A DNA stretch of 64,000 nucleotides from Chitinophagaceae bacterium (GCA_016717285.1 JADKFU010000005.1:1906501-1970500), one strand, 5' to 3'; shown: positions 9,075-18,889, counted from the stretch's first letter. Notes: a model not told the origin generated them from the letters alone. A program made the numbers and translations.

Positions 9075-9082
9075 CAAAAATA
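9075..9082 (-). promoter_or_regulatory. Predicted -7 promoter element for the HYC_CC_PP/TonB/HMA set
   Basis: On the minus strand the bases read TATTTTTG, an exact TAnnTTTG match. It lies 15 bp upstream of the HYC_CC_PP ATG at 9059. The likely transcript start would give a very short leader. Confidence 0.5.
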
Positions 9083-9247
9083 CACCAATTGTTTATATAA
9101 ATCCTGTTTCGTAATAAATTCATAAAAGCGGAATTAATCTAAAAGAACAGTTACTGCCTAGTTTAAAAACATTGAAGAAATTAAAATGCCCATCAGACCA
9201 TTCTAATATGAAGTGCCTTATAAAATATAAAAATCTCTGGAAGACAT

Positions 9248-10909
9248 TTAAACTGCCGCTGGTATTTCTCTCATGCTTTTAAACGTATTAATCAATCCAT
9301 TAGTAGATACATCATGCGAGTTTACTTCTGTAGCGTCGATCAGTTCAGGCAATATTTTATTCGCCAGTTGCTTACCTAATTCCACTCCCCATTGGTCGAA
9401 GCTGTAGATATTCCAGATCACTCCCTGTACAAAAATTTTGTGTTCATACAATGCGATGAGTTGCCCAAGCGAATAAGGAGTTATTTCTTTTAACAGGAAG
9501 GAATTGGTGGGCCTGTTTCCTTCGAATATTTTGAAAGGTATGAGCGCGTCACGTTGTGCCGTATCCATAGACGATAACTCTGCAGCAACTTCATCCGCTG
9601 TTTTTCCATTCATCAATGCTTCGGTTTGAGCAAAGAAGTTTGACAATAGTTTCACATGATGATCTCCAATTGGGTTATGACTGATGGCAGGTGCAATGAA
9701 GTCGCACGGTATTAACAATGTTCCCTGGTGAATCAATTGATAGAATGCATGTTGACCATTGGTGCCCGGTTCTCCCCAAATCACGGGACCGGTATGATAA
9801 GTAACAGCATCGCCGTTCCTATCAACATGTTTGCCGTTACTTTCCATATTCCCCTGTTGAAAATAGGCAGCAAAACGATGCATGTATTGATCGTAAGGTA
9901 AAATAGCTTCGCTTTGCGCACCATGAAAATTGGTATACCAGATACCGAGCAGTGCCATGATAACCGGAATGTTTTCTTCAAATGGAGCAGTGCGGAAATG
10001 TTCATCCGTACTGTGTGCGCCTCTCAGTAATTGTTCGAAATTTTCAAAGCCAACGGTAAGAGCAATAGACAATCCGATGGCACTCCATAAACTGTAACGA
10101 CCTCCTACCCAATCCCAGAATTCAAACATGTTTTCGGGGGCGATTCCAAATTTTACTACTTCCTTTTCATTAGTTGAAAGTGCGGCGAAATGTAAAGCGA
10201 CATGCGATTTGTCCATTGCCTGATGAAGGAACCAATCACGCGCGGTATGTGCATTGGTCATCGTTTCCTGCGTGGTAAATGTCTTGGAAGCAATCAGAAA
10301 CAGCGTTTCATCAGGTGTCACTTTTTTCAGTGTTTCAGCAATATGTGTTGCATCTACATTTGAAACAAAGAAAGTATCAATACCTTCCATTTTGTAAAAA
10401 CGCAATGCTTCCGTCACCATCACAGGTCCAAGATCGCTACCGCCGATACCGATGTTTACGATATAACGGATCTTTTTGCCTGTGTACCCTTTCCATTCAC
10501 CATCATGAATTTTTTTACAAAAATTTTTCATCTGATTTAAAACCCTTTGCACATCAGGCATCACATCTTTTCCTTCAGTGATAACGGGATGGCCGGAAAA
10601 ATTCCGCAGCGCTGAATGCAGCACTGCACGACTTTCCGTTGCATTGATCTTTTCGCCATTGAACATGGCAGCGATGGCTTCTTTTAAATTGCATTCCTTA
10701 GCAAGTTGCAGTAATAACCTGAGCGTTTCCTCAGTAATCAGGTTCTTCGAATAGTCAAATAAAATATCTTCCAGTTGAATGGAGAACCTTTTGAAGCGAT
10801 CAGCATCCTCATGGAATAAAGTTTTCAGGTGATGTGTTTTTATTTCATGATAATGCGAGGTCAACGCTTTCCAGGCAAATGTTTCTACGGGATTAACTTT
10901 CGGGAACAT
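9248..10909 (-). CDS. pgi: Glucose-6-phosphate isomerase
   Basis: Pgi interconverts glucose 6-phosphate and fructose 6-phosphate in glycolysis and gluconeogenesis. The 553-residue length is that of the long E. coli-type enzyme. Both SIS sugar-phosphate domains and signatures are visible: GIGGSDLGP, DWVGGRYSLWSAIG, the catalytic-base region MESNGK, the ring-opening His in TNGQHAFYQ, and the C-terminal SFDQWGVELGK with its active-site Lys. The ATG at 10909 fits the family N-terminus and has a TAnnTTTG element 16 bp upstream. It is a single gene, not obviously in an operon, and cytoplasmic. Confidence 0.97.
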   Translation of the reverse strand: MFPKVNPVETFAWKALTSHYHEIKTHHLKTLFHEDADRFKRFSIQLEDILFDYSKNLITEETLRLLLQLAKECNLKEAIAAMFNGEKINATESRAVLHSALRNFSGHPVITEGKDVMPDVQRVLNQMKNFCKKIHDGEWKGYTGKKIRYIVNIGIGGSDLGPVMVTEALRFYKMEGIDTFFVSNVDATHIAETLKKVTPDETLFLIASKTFTTQETMTNAHTARDWFLHQAMDKSHVALHFAALSTNEKEVVKFGIAPENMFEFWDWVGGRYSLWSAIGLSIALTVGFENFEQLLRGAHSTDEHFRTAPFEENIPVIMALLGIWYTNFHGAQSEAILPYDQYMHRFAAYFQQGNMESNGKHVDRNGDAVTYHTGPVIWGEPGTNGQHAFYQLIHQGTLLIPCDFIAPAISHNPIGDHHVKLLSNFFAQTEALMNGKTADEVAAELSSMDTAQRDALIPFKIFEGNRPTNSFLLKEITPYSLGQLIALYEHKIFVQGVIWNIYSFDQWGVELGKQLANKILPELIDATEVNSHDVSTNGLINTFKSMREIPAAV

Positions 10910-10925
10910 AGTTTAAATTGAATTT

Positions 10926-10933
10926 CAAAAGTA
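10926..10933 (-). promoter_or_regulatory. Predicted -7 promoter element for pgi
   Basis: The minus strand reads TACTTTTG, an exact match to TAnnTTTG, 16 bp before the pgi ATG. Confidence 0.5.
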
Positions 10934-11085
10934 AGGATAGTCTATGAGTTTAGTTTTTTAGCACAAATCGCTATGGTAATAGCGCTAATGTGTTGAAAAG
11001 CTCTTTATGAATGAACAATATTAAAATTACGGCCCAATTGATGCATGTAAGCCAATGCTTAACTTTGAGCTCTAACCTCTGTCTT

Positions 11086-12528
11086 ATGAAATTCATTTCC
11101 AACCTGCTCGTAGTAGCAGCCTCATTGTTTTCTTTTTCCTGTAATGGTTCCGCGAATCATAATGCAGGCATAACAACTGTTGCATCCAAACAATCTGTTT
11201 CCGCTGGAGAGATTACCATCACAGATTCAAAAAAAGAATTGAACAGGCGTATCTGGACCTTTTCCACTTCCGATATTTTTTATGTAAAGGGACTTGCTTC
11301 CTACGATGTAACACAACCTGAGTATGTAAATAAAGTTCGCAACCTCCACCCTTATGCCGTTGCATTTTCTGAAGGAAAAACCAGTGATTGGGCACGGCAG
11401 GTAATTGGTGATACTTTAATTTTCGGTGGAAAAGGAAACGGGTTTAACATTCCTTCATGGGTGCCCTCAGATATATTACAGGGAATGAGTTCACAAAAGT
11501 TCTATGTCAATGGCAAATCCTACGATTTTTTTAACGCTTATGTAAAGTTGATTTATGAAATTCCTGCAAGAGGTTATATCCTTGGTAACATCATGACCGG
11601 AACGTGTGCAGAAGTGATTTGGATGATAAAGCGCGCCAATCCTGAATATGTGCAGTTAGGGCTCGAACAAATGCGTGGGAATGCATATACCGAATACTGG
11701 AAAAAGGATCCTGCGAAATACAAAGACAAATTTAATCGTTGGGCAGATTCTATCCGTGCTGTTTACCCGAAAGTGAAAATTATTGCCGACGTTCCTCCCG
11801 CGCATTCCGATATTGCCTCTGATCAACAATGGGTAAAGGAACTTCAGTCAGGTTTAAAGGCAGACGGCATACGTGATTACTGGCATCTCCATTGGACGAG
11901 CAGAGGACAGTTTAAAGGAGATATCACCAGGGATCAGCGTACCATGAATGAAATCTTTACTACTGAGATTCCGTCATTGATCGAAAAAAACAAAGCATTG
12001 TTTCCCGGTAAAGAATTAATTGTTGATCAATGGAGCGTTTCACTAACAGGTGATGGGGGAAGAAATCCTTACAAACGAACATTTTTTGGAACGGGTTACA
12101 TTCCGCGCATGGTGCAATTCATGATTGAATACAACCGCGATCACAACAATGTGATTGCTTCCGCGAAATATGAAAACCTGAAACAACTGATAGGCAACAA
12201 AGGAATCACCAGTATGGAATATGAAGTTTGCAGGATTGTGGCTCCGCTTTTTTCTGAACCGGCAACGGTTCTCAATATTAAAAACCAAATTGCAGGAATT
12301 CAAATGGTGGGTGTAAAGGCCAACGGTCATTATAAGCTGGTCATTTATAACGAAAGTGGAAAGTCTGTTCAACTTCCGGATCAGATTTCCTGCGATGGAA
12401 AATTATTGAATGTGCATGTAAAAGAATCTCTTAGCAGTGCTGATCTTAAGGCCACAACGTGGGAAAATTATTCAACAAAACTTGAAGTGAGACCTTTCTC
12501 AGTTTTACTTGTGGAACTCAGTAACTGA
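11086..12528 (+). CDS. Lipoprotein with probable clan-A glycoside-hydrolase-like fold, family not recognised
   Basis: From the ATG at 11086 the product has 480 residues and a lipoprotein signal (MKFISNLLVVAASLFSFSC, lipid-bearing Cys19). The frame also allows an ATG at 11011, but that would bury the signal, so I prefer 11086. The body alternates strand-like and helix-like segments as in a TIM barrel. GLEQMRG is a candidate acid/base strand and LIVDQWSVSL a late strand. The last 90 residues look like a beta-sandwich ending EVRPFSVLLVEL, a common finish in GH30/GH39/GH51-type enzymes. I do not recognise a named family, and no function is claimed beyond a probable cell-surface carbohydrate-active role. 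It is monocistronic, convergent with the ABC exporter. Confidence 0.55.
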   Translation: MKFISNLLVVAASLFSFSCNGSANHNAGITTVASKQSVSAGEITITDSKKELNRRIWTFSTSDIFYVKGLASYDVTQPEYVNKVRNLHPYAVAFSEGKTSDWARQVIGDTLIFGGKGNGFNIPSWVPSDILQGMSSQKFYVNGKSYDFFNAYVKLIYEIPARGYILGNIMTGTCAEVIWMIKRANPEYVQLGLEQMRGNAYTEYWKKDPAKYKDKFNRWADSIRAVYPKVKIIADVPPAHSDIASDQQWVKELQSGLKADGIRDYWHLHWTSRGQFKGDITRDQRTMNEIFTTEIPSLIEKNKALFPGKELIVDQWSVSLTGDGGRNPYKRTFFGTGYIPRMVQFMIEYNRDHNNVIASAKYENLKQLIGNKGITSMEYEVCRIVAPLFSEPATVLNIKNQIAGIQMVGVKANGHYKLVIYNESGKSVQLPDQISCDGKLLNVHVKESLSSADLKATTWENYSTKLEVRPFSVLLVELSN

Positions 12529-12572
12529 ACTCAAACAGGATTGTAATTTTAATAAGTACCTGCAAAATGCTG

Positions 12573-14450
12573 CTATGAAATAATTTCAAATTGCAATTCA
12601 TTTAATCTTTTATAGAGACCACTTTCTGAATTCATGAGTGATTCATGAGTTCCTGTTTCCACCACTTCGCCTTTGTCGAGCACAACAATTTTATCGGCAT
12701 TTCGAATGGTAGACAAACGATGCGCGATCACAAATGACGTTCTGTTGCGCATCAGGTTGTCCAATGCTTCCTGAACCAGTTGTTCGCTTTCGCTATCCAG
12801 CGAACTGGTTGCTTCATCGAGAATTAATATTGCAGGATTCTTGAGAATAGCGCGTGCAATGGCAATTCGTTGCCGTTGACCACCTGACAATTTAATTCCG
12901 CGTTCACCTACTATTGTTGCATATCCTTCAGGAAAACGGCTGATGAACTCATCTGCATTCGCCTTTTTCGATGCCTCCATTATTTCTTCATCTGTCGCAT
13001 CAAATTTTCCGTAAGCAATATTCTCGCGGATGCTTCCGCCAAACAATATCACATCCTGAGGCACAAAGGCCATTTGTTTTCTTAACTGGCTGAGCGGGAA
13101 ATCCATTGCACTGCGGTTGTCAAATAAAATCTTTCCGCTTTCCGGTTCATAAAACCGTAAAAGCAAAGAGGCAATCGTGCTTTTTCCTGCACCACTCGGA
13201 CCGACCAATGCTATTTGTTCGCCCGCATTAGTCATCATGGTTACGTTTTTTAAAACAGTTACATCTTTCCGGGAAGGATAACTAAAGGCAACATGTTCAA
13301 ACTTTACATTCCCTGCAAGCTTGTAAACTGGCTCCACAGGTTGTTGATCAAGGTCAACATCTTCACCTTCCGATCTAAGAATTTCACGCACGCTTTGTGT
13401 GGCTCCCAAAGTCTTCTGTAACTGGCTGAACATATCAGCAAATCCTGCAAAAGTTCCTCCTACAAAAACTGAAAAAATAACGAACATCGTCAATAATCCT
13501 GTTGTAAGTTCTCCCGTCTGAATCATGTTTGCTCCGACCCACATCACAAATGCAATCGTTCCAAAAACACTGAAAATCATAAATGAAATAAATGCACCCC
13601 TGTAACGGGCATTGCGAATAGCTGTTTCCACTACAGAATAAATGCTTTTCGTATACCTTGAAATTTCAAAAAATTCGCTGGTGAATGCTTTTACAATGGA
13701 GATACCCTGAAATGTTTCCTGCACAATCGTTCCGCTTTCCGCCAATTGATCCTGCGCTTTTTTTGACATTTTCCGGATACGGATACCAAATATTACAGCC
13801 AGCACAGCAATCACAGGAACAACGGACAACATCACCAGTGCAAGCTTGGCGCTGATCCAAAAAATAAATGCAAGACCTATCAACAAAGTGAAAATGCCAC
13901 GCAAAAATTCAGCAAGCGTAAAAGAAAGTGCGTCCTGAATCTGAGAAAGATCCGAGGAAATCCGGCTGCTTAATTCTCCCACTCTTTTCTCTGTAAAAAA
14001 AGTCATCGGCATGCTGAGCAGCTTTTTATAAACATCTCTCCTCATATCTGCCAGTGATTTTTCTCCAACCTCAGTTAAAAGATATACACGCATGAATGAA
14101 AATAACATTTGGATGGTGAGCTGAGAAAAAATCAGCAGGATGATTGTGTTCAAACTCCAGGTAACATCTTTGATACTGAATCCGAAATTGCTGGTCATTC
14201 CTTGTCCATTTATAGGCAATGCCCCAGCCGTACCGGGCGCTGCCGCATCAATCATTTTCCCTATCAAAAACGGAAATATACTTGTTGAAAAGGCAGACAA
14301 TGCAATGAATACCAACCCAAGAATAAACTTCCACCTGTAGGGTTTTAAATAACTGAAAAGCAATAATGCCTCACGAAGCGTCTCCCTGTTAATTTTTGCT
14401 TTTGGAGTTTCTACTTTAAGCTTGTCTATATTATTGGTTGATGCTGCCAA
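12573..14450 (-). CDS. ABC exporter, fused permease and ATPase (MsbA/LmrA type)
   Basis: This is a 625-residue half-transporter. Residues about 35-340 are an ABC type 1 membrane domain with six helices. Residues 370-620 are the ATPase: Walker A GPSGAGKST at 417-425, Q-loop Gln465, signature LSGGQ at 521-525, Walker B ILILDE at 541-546 and switch His577. Two copies form the working exporter, typically for lipids, drugs or peptides; the substrate is unknown. The start appears to be a TTG at 14450, since no in-frame ATG exists before the first membrane helix. It is not clearly linked to a neighbour; an MFP or TolC partner is absent, which favours a lipid-flippase-like role. Confidence 0.9.
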   Translation of the reverse strand: MAASTNNIDKLKVETPKAKINRETLREALLLFSYLKPYRWKFILGLVFIALSAFSTSIFPFLIGKMIDAAAPGTAGALPINGQGMTSNFGFSIKDVTWSLNTIILLIFSQLTIQMLFSFMRVYLLTEVGEKSLADMRRDVYKKLLSMPMTFFTEKRVGELSSRISSDLSQIQDALSFTLAEFLRGIFTLLIGLAFIFWISAKLALVMLSVVPVIAVLAVIFGIRIRKMSKKAQDQLAESGTIVQETFQGISIVKAFTSEFFEISRYTKSIYSVVETAIRNARYRGAFISFMIFSVFGTIAFVMWVGANMIQTGELTTGLLTMFVIFSVFVGGTFAGFADMFSQLQKTLGATQSVREILRSEGEDVDLDQQPVEPVYKLAGNVKFEHVAFSYPSRKDVTVLKNVTMMTNAGEQIALVGPSGAGKSTIASLLLRFYEPESGKILFDNRSAMDFPLSQLRKQMAFVPQDVILFGGSIRENIAYGKFDATDEEIMEASKKANADEFISRFPEGYATIVGERGIKLSGGQRQRIAIARAILKNPAILILDEATSSLDSESEQLVQEALDNLMRNRTSFVIAHRLSTIRNADKIVVLDKGEVVETGTHESLMNSESGLYKRLNELQFEIIS

Positions 14451-14635
14451 TTAGTAATTGTTAAATGTTAAAAATACATTGTTTACGTTGCCACCAACAG
14501 CATACCTTGCCGCTTTCCATGCGATGATGTTATCTTAAATTTGAAAGTGTACCTGCTGTTGTAGTACAAATAATTATGACGAATTTAAGCTACTTCAAAT
14601 TGCAACTATTTGAAAACAATATTCCTTAAAATAAC

Positions 14636-14669
14636 AAAGCCCTCTCTCAAGGGCTTTGCAATTTTTATT
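14636..14669. terminator. Bidirectional rho-independent terminator downstream of clpC
   Basis: A perfect 8-bp stem AAAGCCCT/AGGGCTTT (14636-14643 and 14650-14657) has a 6-base loop. It is flanked by T-rich tracts on both strands, so it can terminate clpC on the minus strand and any plus-strand read-through. Confidence 0.75.
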
Positions 14670-14686
14670 ATGCATTTATTAAACAC

Positions 14687-17227
14687 TTACGCATCCATCT
14701 TCTCTTCCCGGGGTTGTTTCCTGATGGAGGCCTTCAGCTTCTCAGCATCCGCAGGATCCAGATCAACCATGATGGTATCCCCAGCCTTCATTGTAGCATT
14801 CAGTAATTCTTCAGCGAGCGGATCTTCAAGGTATTTCTGAATCGCGCGTTGCAACGGACGGGCACCGTATTTGGCATCATAACCGCGCTCTGCTATGAAA
14901 TCCTTTGCTGTTGAAGTGATATCCAGTGCATAGCCCAGTGCGTGGATACGCTTGAATACTTCGCGAAGCATAATGTCGATAATCTTGTGTATCTGTTCTT
15001 TACCGAGTGAATTAAATATGATCACATCATCAATCCGGTTCAGAAATTCAGGGGAGAAAGTTCGTTTCAAGGCACTTTCAATCACTGATTTCGAATGTGA
15101 ATCGGCAGCTTCTTCTCTTACGCCTGTACTGAATCCAATGCCTTGCCCGAAATCTTTAAGTTGTCGTGCACCAATATTCGAAGTCATGATGATGAGTGAA
15201 TTTTTGAAATCCACTTTACGTCCCAGGCCATCTGTCAGTATACCATCGTCCAGCACCTGCAGCAAAATACTATACACATCCGGATGCGCTTTTTCAATCT
15301 CATCCAGCAAAATCACACTGTAAGGTTTACGGCGTACTTTCTCGGTAAGTTGTCCTCCTTCTTCATATCCAACATATCCGGGAGGCGCTCCGATAAGCCG
15401 CGACACAGAAAATTTTTCCATGTATTCACTCATATCAATCCTAACCAACGAATCTTCGCTGTCGAACAAATAACGCGCTAATACTTTTGCCAATTCCGTT
15501 TTACCAACTCCGGTGGGACCGAGGAATACAAATGATCCAATTGGTTTACGTGGATCTTTTAATCCGGCTCGGTTGCGTTGGATAGCCTTAGTGATTTTCT
15601 GAATGGCTTCTTCCTGGCCGACTACGCTGCCCTGAAGTTCTTCAGCCATATTCAGCAACTTAGTGCTTTCACTTTGTGCAACACGTTTCACTGGTATTCC
15701 TGTCATCATGGCTACCACTTCAGCAATATCTTCTTCAGTAACAGGGTAACGTTTCACTTTTGTTTCCTCTTCCCATGCTGCTTTTGCCTGGTCCAATTCT
15801 TCAATGAGACGCTTTTCAGAATCGCGCAATTTTGCAGCTTCTTCATACCGTTGGCTTTTTACAACACGGTTTTTTTCTACCTTGATATCCTCAATTTTCT
15901 TTTCAAGCTCAATAATACTTTGGGGCACGTGGATATTTTTTAAGTGCACCTTTGCTCCCACTTCATCCATCACATCAATAGCTTTATCAGGCAATAAGCG
16001 ATCAGTGATGTAGCGGTTACTCAATTTTACACAGGCATCAATCGCTTCATCAGTATAATTCACATTATGAAAATCTTCATACTTGCTTTTGATGTTGTTA
16101 AGAATGATCATTGTTTCCTCAGGAGACGGCGGATCAATCAACACTTTTTGAAAGCGACGATCCAGTGCACCATCTTTTTCAATATACTGGCGGTATTCAT
16201 CAAGTGTTGAAGCACCTATACATTGAAGTTCTCCACGAGCCAAAGCCGGCTTGAATATATTCGATGCATCCAGTGAGCCGGTTGCTCCTCCAGCACCAAC
16301 GATAGTATGAATCTCATCAATAAACAGAATAACATCGCGATTTTTTTCAAGCTCATTCATGATCGCTTTCATCCGCTCTTCAAACTGACCACGGTATTTG
16401 GTGCCAGCAACAAGTGCAGCCAGGTCTAACATCACAATACGCTTATCAAACAAGACACGTGAAACTTTGCGCTGATGTATTCTGAGTGCAAGTCCTTCCA
16501 CAATTGCGGTTTTACCTACACCTGGTTCGCCAATCAAAATGGGATTATTCTTTTTACGACGGCTAAGAATCTGAGATACGCGTTCAATTTCAACATCGCG
16601 ACCCACAATAGGGTCAAGAGATCCTTCTTCAGCCTGGCGGGTGATGTCGCGACCGAAATTATCCAGTACCGGAGTGCGTGATTTTACAGCGGGTGCTTTA
16701 CGTGATCCTGATCCGGGCCGTGCTTTTTCTTCTTCAAATCCTTCATCCTCATCGGAATGTTCATGGGGCGATTCTGATTTCATTTCCTGTTGCAAAAAGT
16801 CCAATTCAGCTTTAAAGGAATCGTAGTCAATTTCAAAACGCGCCAATACCTCTGTAACTACAGTATCCTTATTCTTAAGTATAGAAAGAATCAGGTGTTC
16901 GGTACCAATGGTATCAGACTTCTGCACTTTAGCTTCCAGGATGGTAATCTTCAAAACCTTTTCTGCCTGTTTTGTCAGTGGAAGGTTATTCACATTGACA
17001 TTATGGTGGTGTATGGCCTTGTCGCGAATCGAATCTTCTATTGCTTTGCGAAGCAGAATGATGTCTATATCCATTGACTTAAGCACTTTAATTGCAAGAC
17101 CTTCTCCATCACGGATGAGTCCAAGCAACAGGTGTTCGGTACCAATGAAATCGTGGCCTAATCTCAGGGCTTCTTCCCTGCTATACGAGATTACTTCTTT
17201 TACTTTCGGTGAAAACTTTGCTTCCAT
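14687..17227 (-). CDS. clpC: ATP-dependent Clp protease ATP-binding subunit ClpC
   Basis: This is an AAA+ unfoldase that feeds substrates to ClpP. The 846 residues contain the double Clp N-domain (1-145) and an acidic linker. AAA domain 1 follows, with Walker A GEPGVGKT at 233-240 and Walker B VILFIDEIHT. A short middle domain carries a UVR-like helix (RYEEAAKLRDSEKRL), which marks ClpC rather than ClpB. AAA domain 2 has GPTGVGKTE, SVILLDEIEKAHPD and the sensor arginine region. The ATG at 17227 starts with the typical MEAKFSPKVKEVI. It is transcribed away from the STAS/rnz pair across a 370-bp gap and ends at a strong hairpin. Confidence 0.96.
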   Translation of the reverse strand: MEAKFSPKVKEVISYSREEALRLGHDFIGTEHLLLGLIRDGEGLAIKVLKSMDIDIILLRKAIEDSIRDKAIHHHNVNVNNLPLTKQAEKVLKITILEAKVQKSDTIGTEHLILSILKNKDTVVTEVLARFEIDYDSFKAELDFLQQEMKSESPHEHSDEDEGFEEEKARPGSGSRKAPAVKSRTPVLDNFGRDITRQAEEGSLDPIVGRDVEIERVSQILSRRKKNNPILIGEPGVGKTAIVEGLALRIHQRKVSRVLFDKRIVMLDLAALVAGTKYRGQFEERMKAIMNELEKNRDVILFIDEIHTIVGAGGATGSLDASNIFKPALARGELQCIGASTLDEYRQYIEKDGALDRRFQKVLIDPPSPEETMIILNNIKSKYEDFHNVNYTDEAIDACVKLSNRYITDRLLPDKAIDVMDEVGAKVHLKNIHVPQSIIELEKKIEDIKVEKNRVVKSQRYEEAAKLRDSEKRLIEELDQAKAAWEEETKVKRYPVTEEDIAEVVAMMTGIPVKRVAQSESTKLLNMAEELQGSVVGQEEAIQKITKAIQRNRAGLKDPRKPIGSFVFLGPTGVGKTELAKVLARYLFDSEDSLVRIDMSEYMEKFSVSRLIGAPPGYVGYEEGGQLTEKVRRKPYSVILLDEIEKAHPDVYSILLQVLDDGILTDGLGRKVDFKNSLIIMTSNIGARQLKDFGQGIGFSTGVREEAADSHSKSVIESALKRTFSPEFLNRIDDVIIFNSLGKEQIHKIIDIMLREVFKRIHALGYALDITSTAKDFIAERGYDAKYGARPLQRAIQKYLEDPLAEELLNATMKAGDTIMVDLDPADAEKLKASIRKQPREEKMDA

Positions 17228-17597
17228 GTGCCGTGTTTAATCAAAGGGTGAACCAACAAAATCAAAATGTCTAAATGTCAGTTTGAGCGTTAAACTTAAC
17301 AAGAGTTAAAGTTATTTACAAATTTCTACCCTATTTGGTTTTTGTTTTCAACAGGGTAGCCAAAAATTGTCTGTTGCTATTTTTTGATTTGTTTAAATTA
17401 AAAGCATACAGTTGCAATTCTATCAAGTGCTCATTCCCAACTTATTCATATCAACTCAACTGATCTTAGTTTAACATCAAGTAAGTAACCAGATAACGTA
17501 TGCTCTTAATTTCAATGACGAATGCCACACGAATTACCTGTTACGAATGTTTACATTTGTTTTTACTTAATTTGCACGCAAAACAATTAAGCAGCTT
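17228..17597. other. Divergent intergenic region between clpC and the STAS gene
   Basis: This is 370 bp of AT-rich DNA with no gene. It holds one exact TAnnTTTG element pointing at the STAS gene (17552-17559). I found no exact element for clpC and no CtsR- or HrcA-like inverted repeat. Confidence 0.6.
17552..17559 (+). promoter_or_regulatory. Predicted -7 promoter element for the STAS-rnz operon
   Basis: TACATTTG matches TAnnTTTG exactly and ends 38 bp before the STAS gene start. Confidence 0.5.
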
Positions 17598-17978
17598 ATG
17601 AAGTTCAGTATTGATAAAGAGGAAAAATTCAGTGTTTTTACATTAGAAAATGAGAAGCTAAATTCCCAAATTGCTCCACTTCTGAAATCAGAAATGATCC
17701 TGTTAAATGCCGAAGGTATTCGCAACATTGTATTTGATATGGGATTAATCAAGTTCGTGGATTCATCAGGACTTAGTTCTATTCTTATTACCAACCGGTT
17801 ATGCAAGAATGCCAATGGCACTTTTGTTTTGACCGGAGTAAATGATACCGTTATGCGGTTAATTAATATCTCTCAATTGGATAGTATCCTGCAGATTGTT
17901 CCCACCTTACAGGAAGCAAAAGATCTTATAATGATGGAAGAAATTGAACGTGATATTAATGATGAAAGTGAAGTATGA
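17598..17978 (+). CDS. STAS-domain protein, anti-sigma-factor antagonist type
   Basis: This is a 126-residue single STAS domain. The conserved loop reads KFVDSSGLSSI, with the serine that partner-switching kinases phosphorylate in SpoIIAA/RsbV-like proteins (DSSG). The rest follows the beta-alpha pattern of the fold, with an acidic C-terminal tail (EEIERDINDESEV). No RsbW-like kinase lies nearby, so a classical partner-switch is not shown. Its stop overlaps the rnz start by 4 bases (ATGA), so the two are translationally coupled. A direct link between this antagonist and RNase Z expression or activity is possible but unproven. Confidence 0.85.
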   Translation: MKFSIDKEEKFSVFTLENEKLNSQIAPLLKSEMILLNAEGIRNIVFDMGLIKFVDSSGLSSILITNRLCKNANGTFVLTGVNDTVMRLINISQLDSILQIVPTLQEAKDLIMMEEIERDINDESEV

Positions 17979-18889
17979 CGTTTGAAGTTACTATCCTGGG
18001 CAGTAATTCTGCGCTGCCTGCTCATGGCAGGCATCCCACTTCGCAGGTGCTGAATCACAATGAAAAATTATTTCTGATCGACTGCGGGGAAGGAACACAG
18101 ATCCAATTAACCAATTACCGGATCAAACGCTCAAAGATCAATCAGATTTTTATCAGCCATTTGCACGGAGATCATTATTACGGACTCATTGGCTTGCTTA
18201 CGTCTTATCACTTATTAAAGCGGGTTGAACCCTTACATCTTTTTTGTCCGAAAGGTCTTAAAGAAATTCTTGATTTAAATTTCAAGTATTCCGACACGCA
18301 TCTTACGTATGAACTAGTGGTTCATGAAATTGACTGCTCATCATCCAAACTGGTTTTCGAAAATGAACACCTGTCTGTTACTACTATCCCGATGAAACAC
18401 CGCATTCCATGCTGTGGTTTTTTATTCAGGGAAAAGGCACGCGACCGACGCATTCTTCCAGAAAAACTGGAGCAATTTGAAATTCCCCTTTCAAATATTG
18501 TTGACTTAAAAGCAGGCAAAGATGTGACGGTTGGAGGACGTACAATTGCTAACCACGAACTTACCGGCGAACCACCTGCACCACGCTGCTATGCATTTTG
18601 TTCAGACACCTTATATTCAGAACATTTCCTAACGCAGGTGAAGGGAGTCGACCTTTTATATCATGAGGCAACCTTTATGGAAGAATCTGCTGAAAGGGCT
18701 TCACTCACTTTTCATTCAACCACTTTGCAGGCCGCCAAAATTGCGTTAAAGGCAGAAGTAAAAAAACTGCTGATAGGTCATTTCTCAGCAAAATATGAGG
18801 ATCTTCAATTAGTGCTTCAGGAGGCCGCATCCATTTTTCCGGATACGCAACTCGCTATTGAGGGCCTTACCATTCAGATCAGCAATTAG
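17975..18889 (+). CDS. rnz: Ribonuclease Z
   Basis: RNase Z removes 3' trailers from tRNA precursors. The 304-residue protein is a metallo-beta-lactamase with the zinc motif SHLHGDHYYG (His62, His64, Asp66, His67). Other landmarks are the N-terminal ILGSNSALPAHGRHPTSQ, the GEGTQIQL motif, the FCSDTLY metal aspartate and the C-terminal IGHFSAKYED histidine. The length suits the bacterial short form (RNase Z-S). The GTG/ATG choice is clear: ATG at 17975 overlaps the upstream STAS stop. The gene converges with an LRR gene 16 bp downstream. Confidence 0.95.
   Translation: MTFEVTILGSNSALPAHGRHPTSQVLNHNEKLFLIDCGEGTQIQLTNYRIKRSKINQIFISHLHGDHYYGLIGLLTSYHLLKRVEPLHLFCPKGLKEILDLNFKYSDTHLTYELVVHEIDCSSSKLVFENEHLSVTTIPMKHRIPCCGFLFREKARDRRILPEKLEQFEIPLSNIVDLKAGKDVTVGGRTIANHELTGEPPAPRCYAFCSDTLYSEHFLTQVKGVDLLYHEATFMEESAERASLTFHSTTLQAAKIALKAEVKKLLIGHFSAKYEDLQLVLQEAASIFPDTQLAIEGLTIQISN

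Noticed and set aside
15578..17240. Long plus-strand open frames inside clpC
   Set aside because: clpC is a clear coding gene on the other strand and the opposite frames show no family motif.
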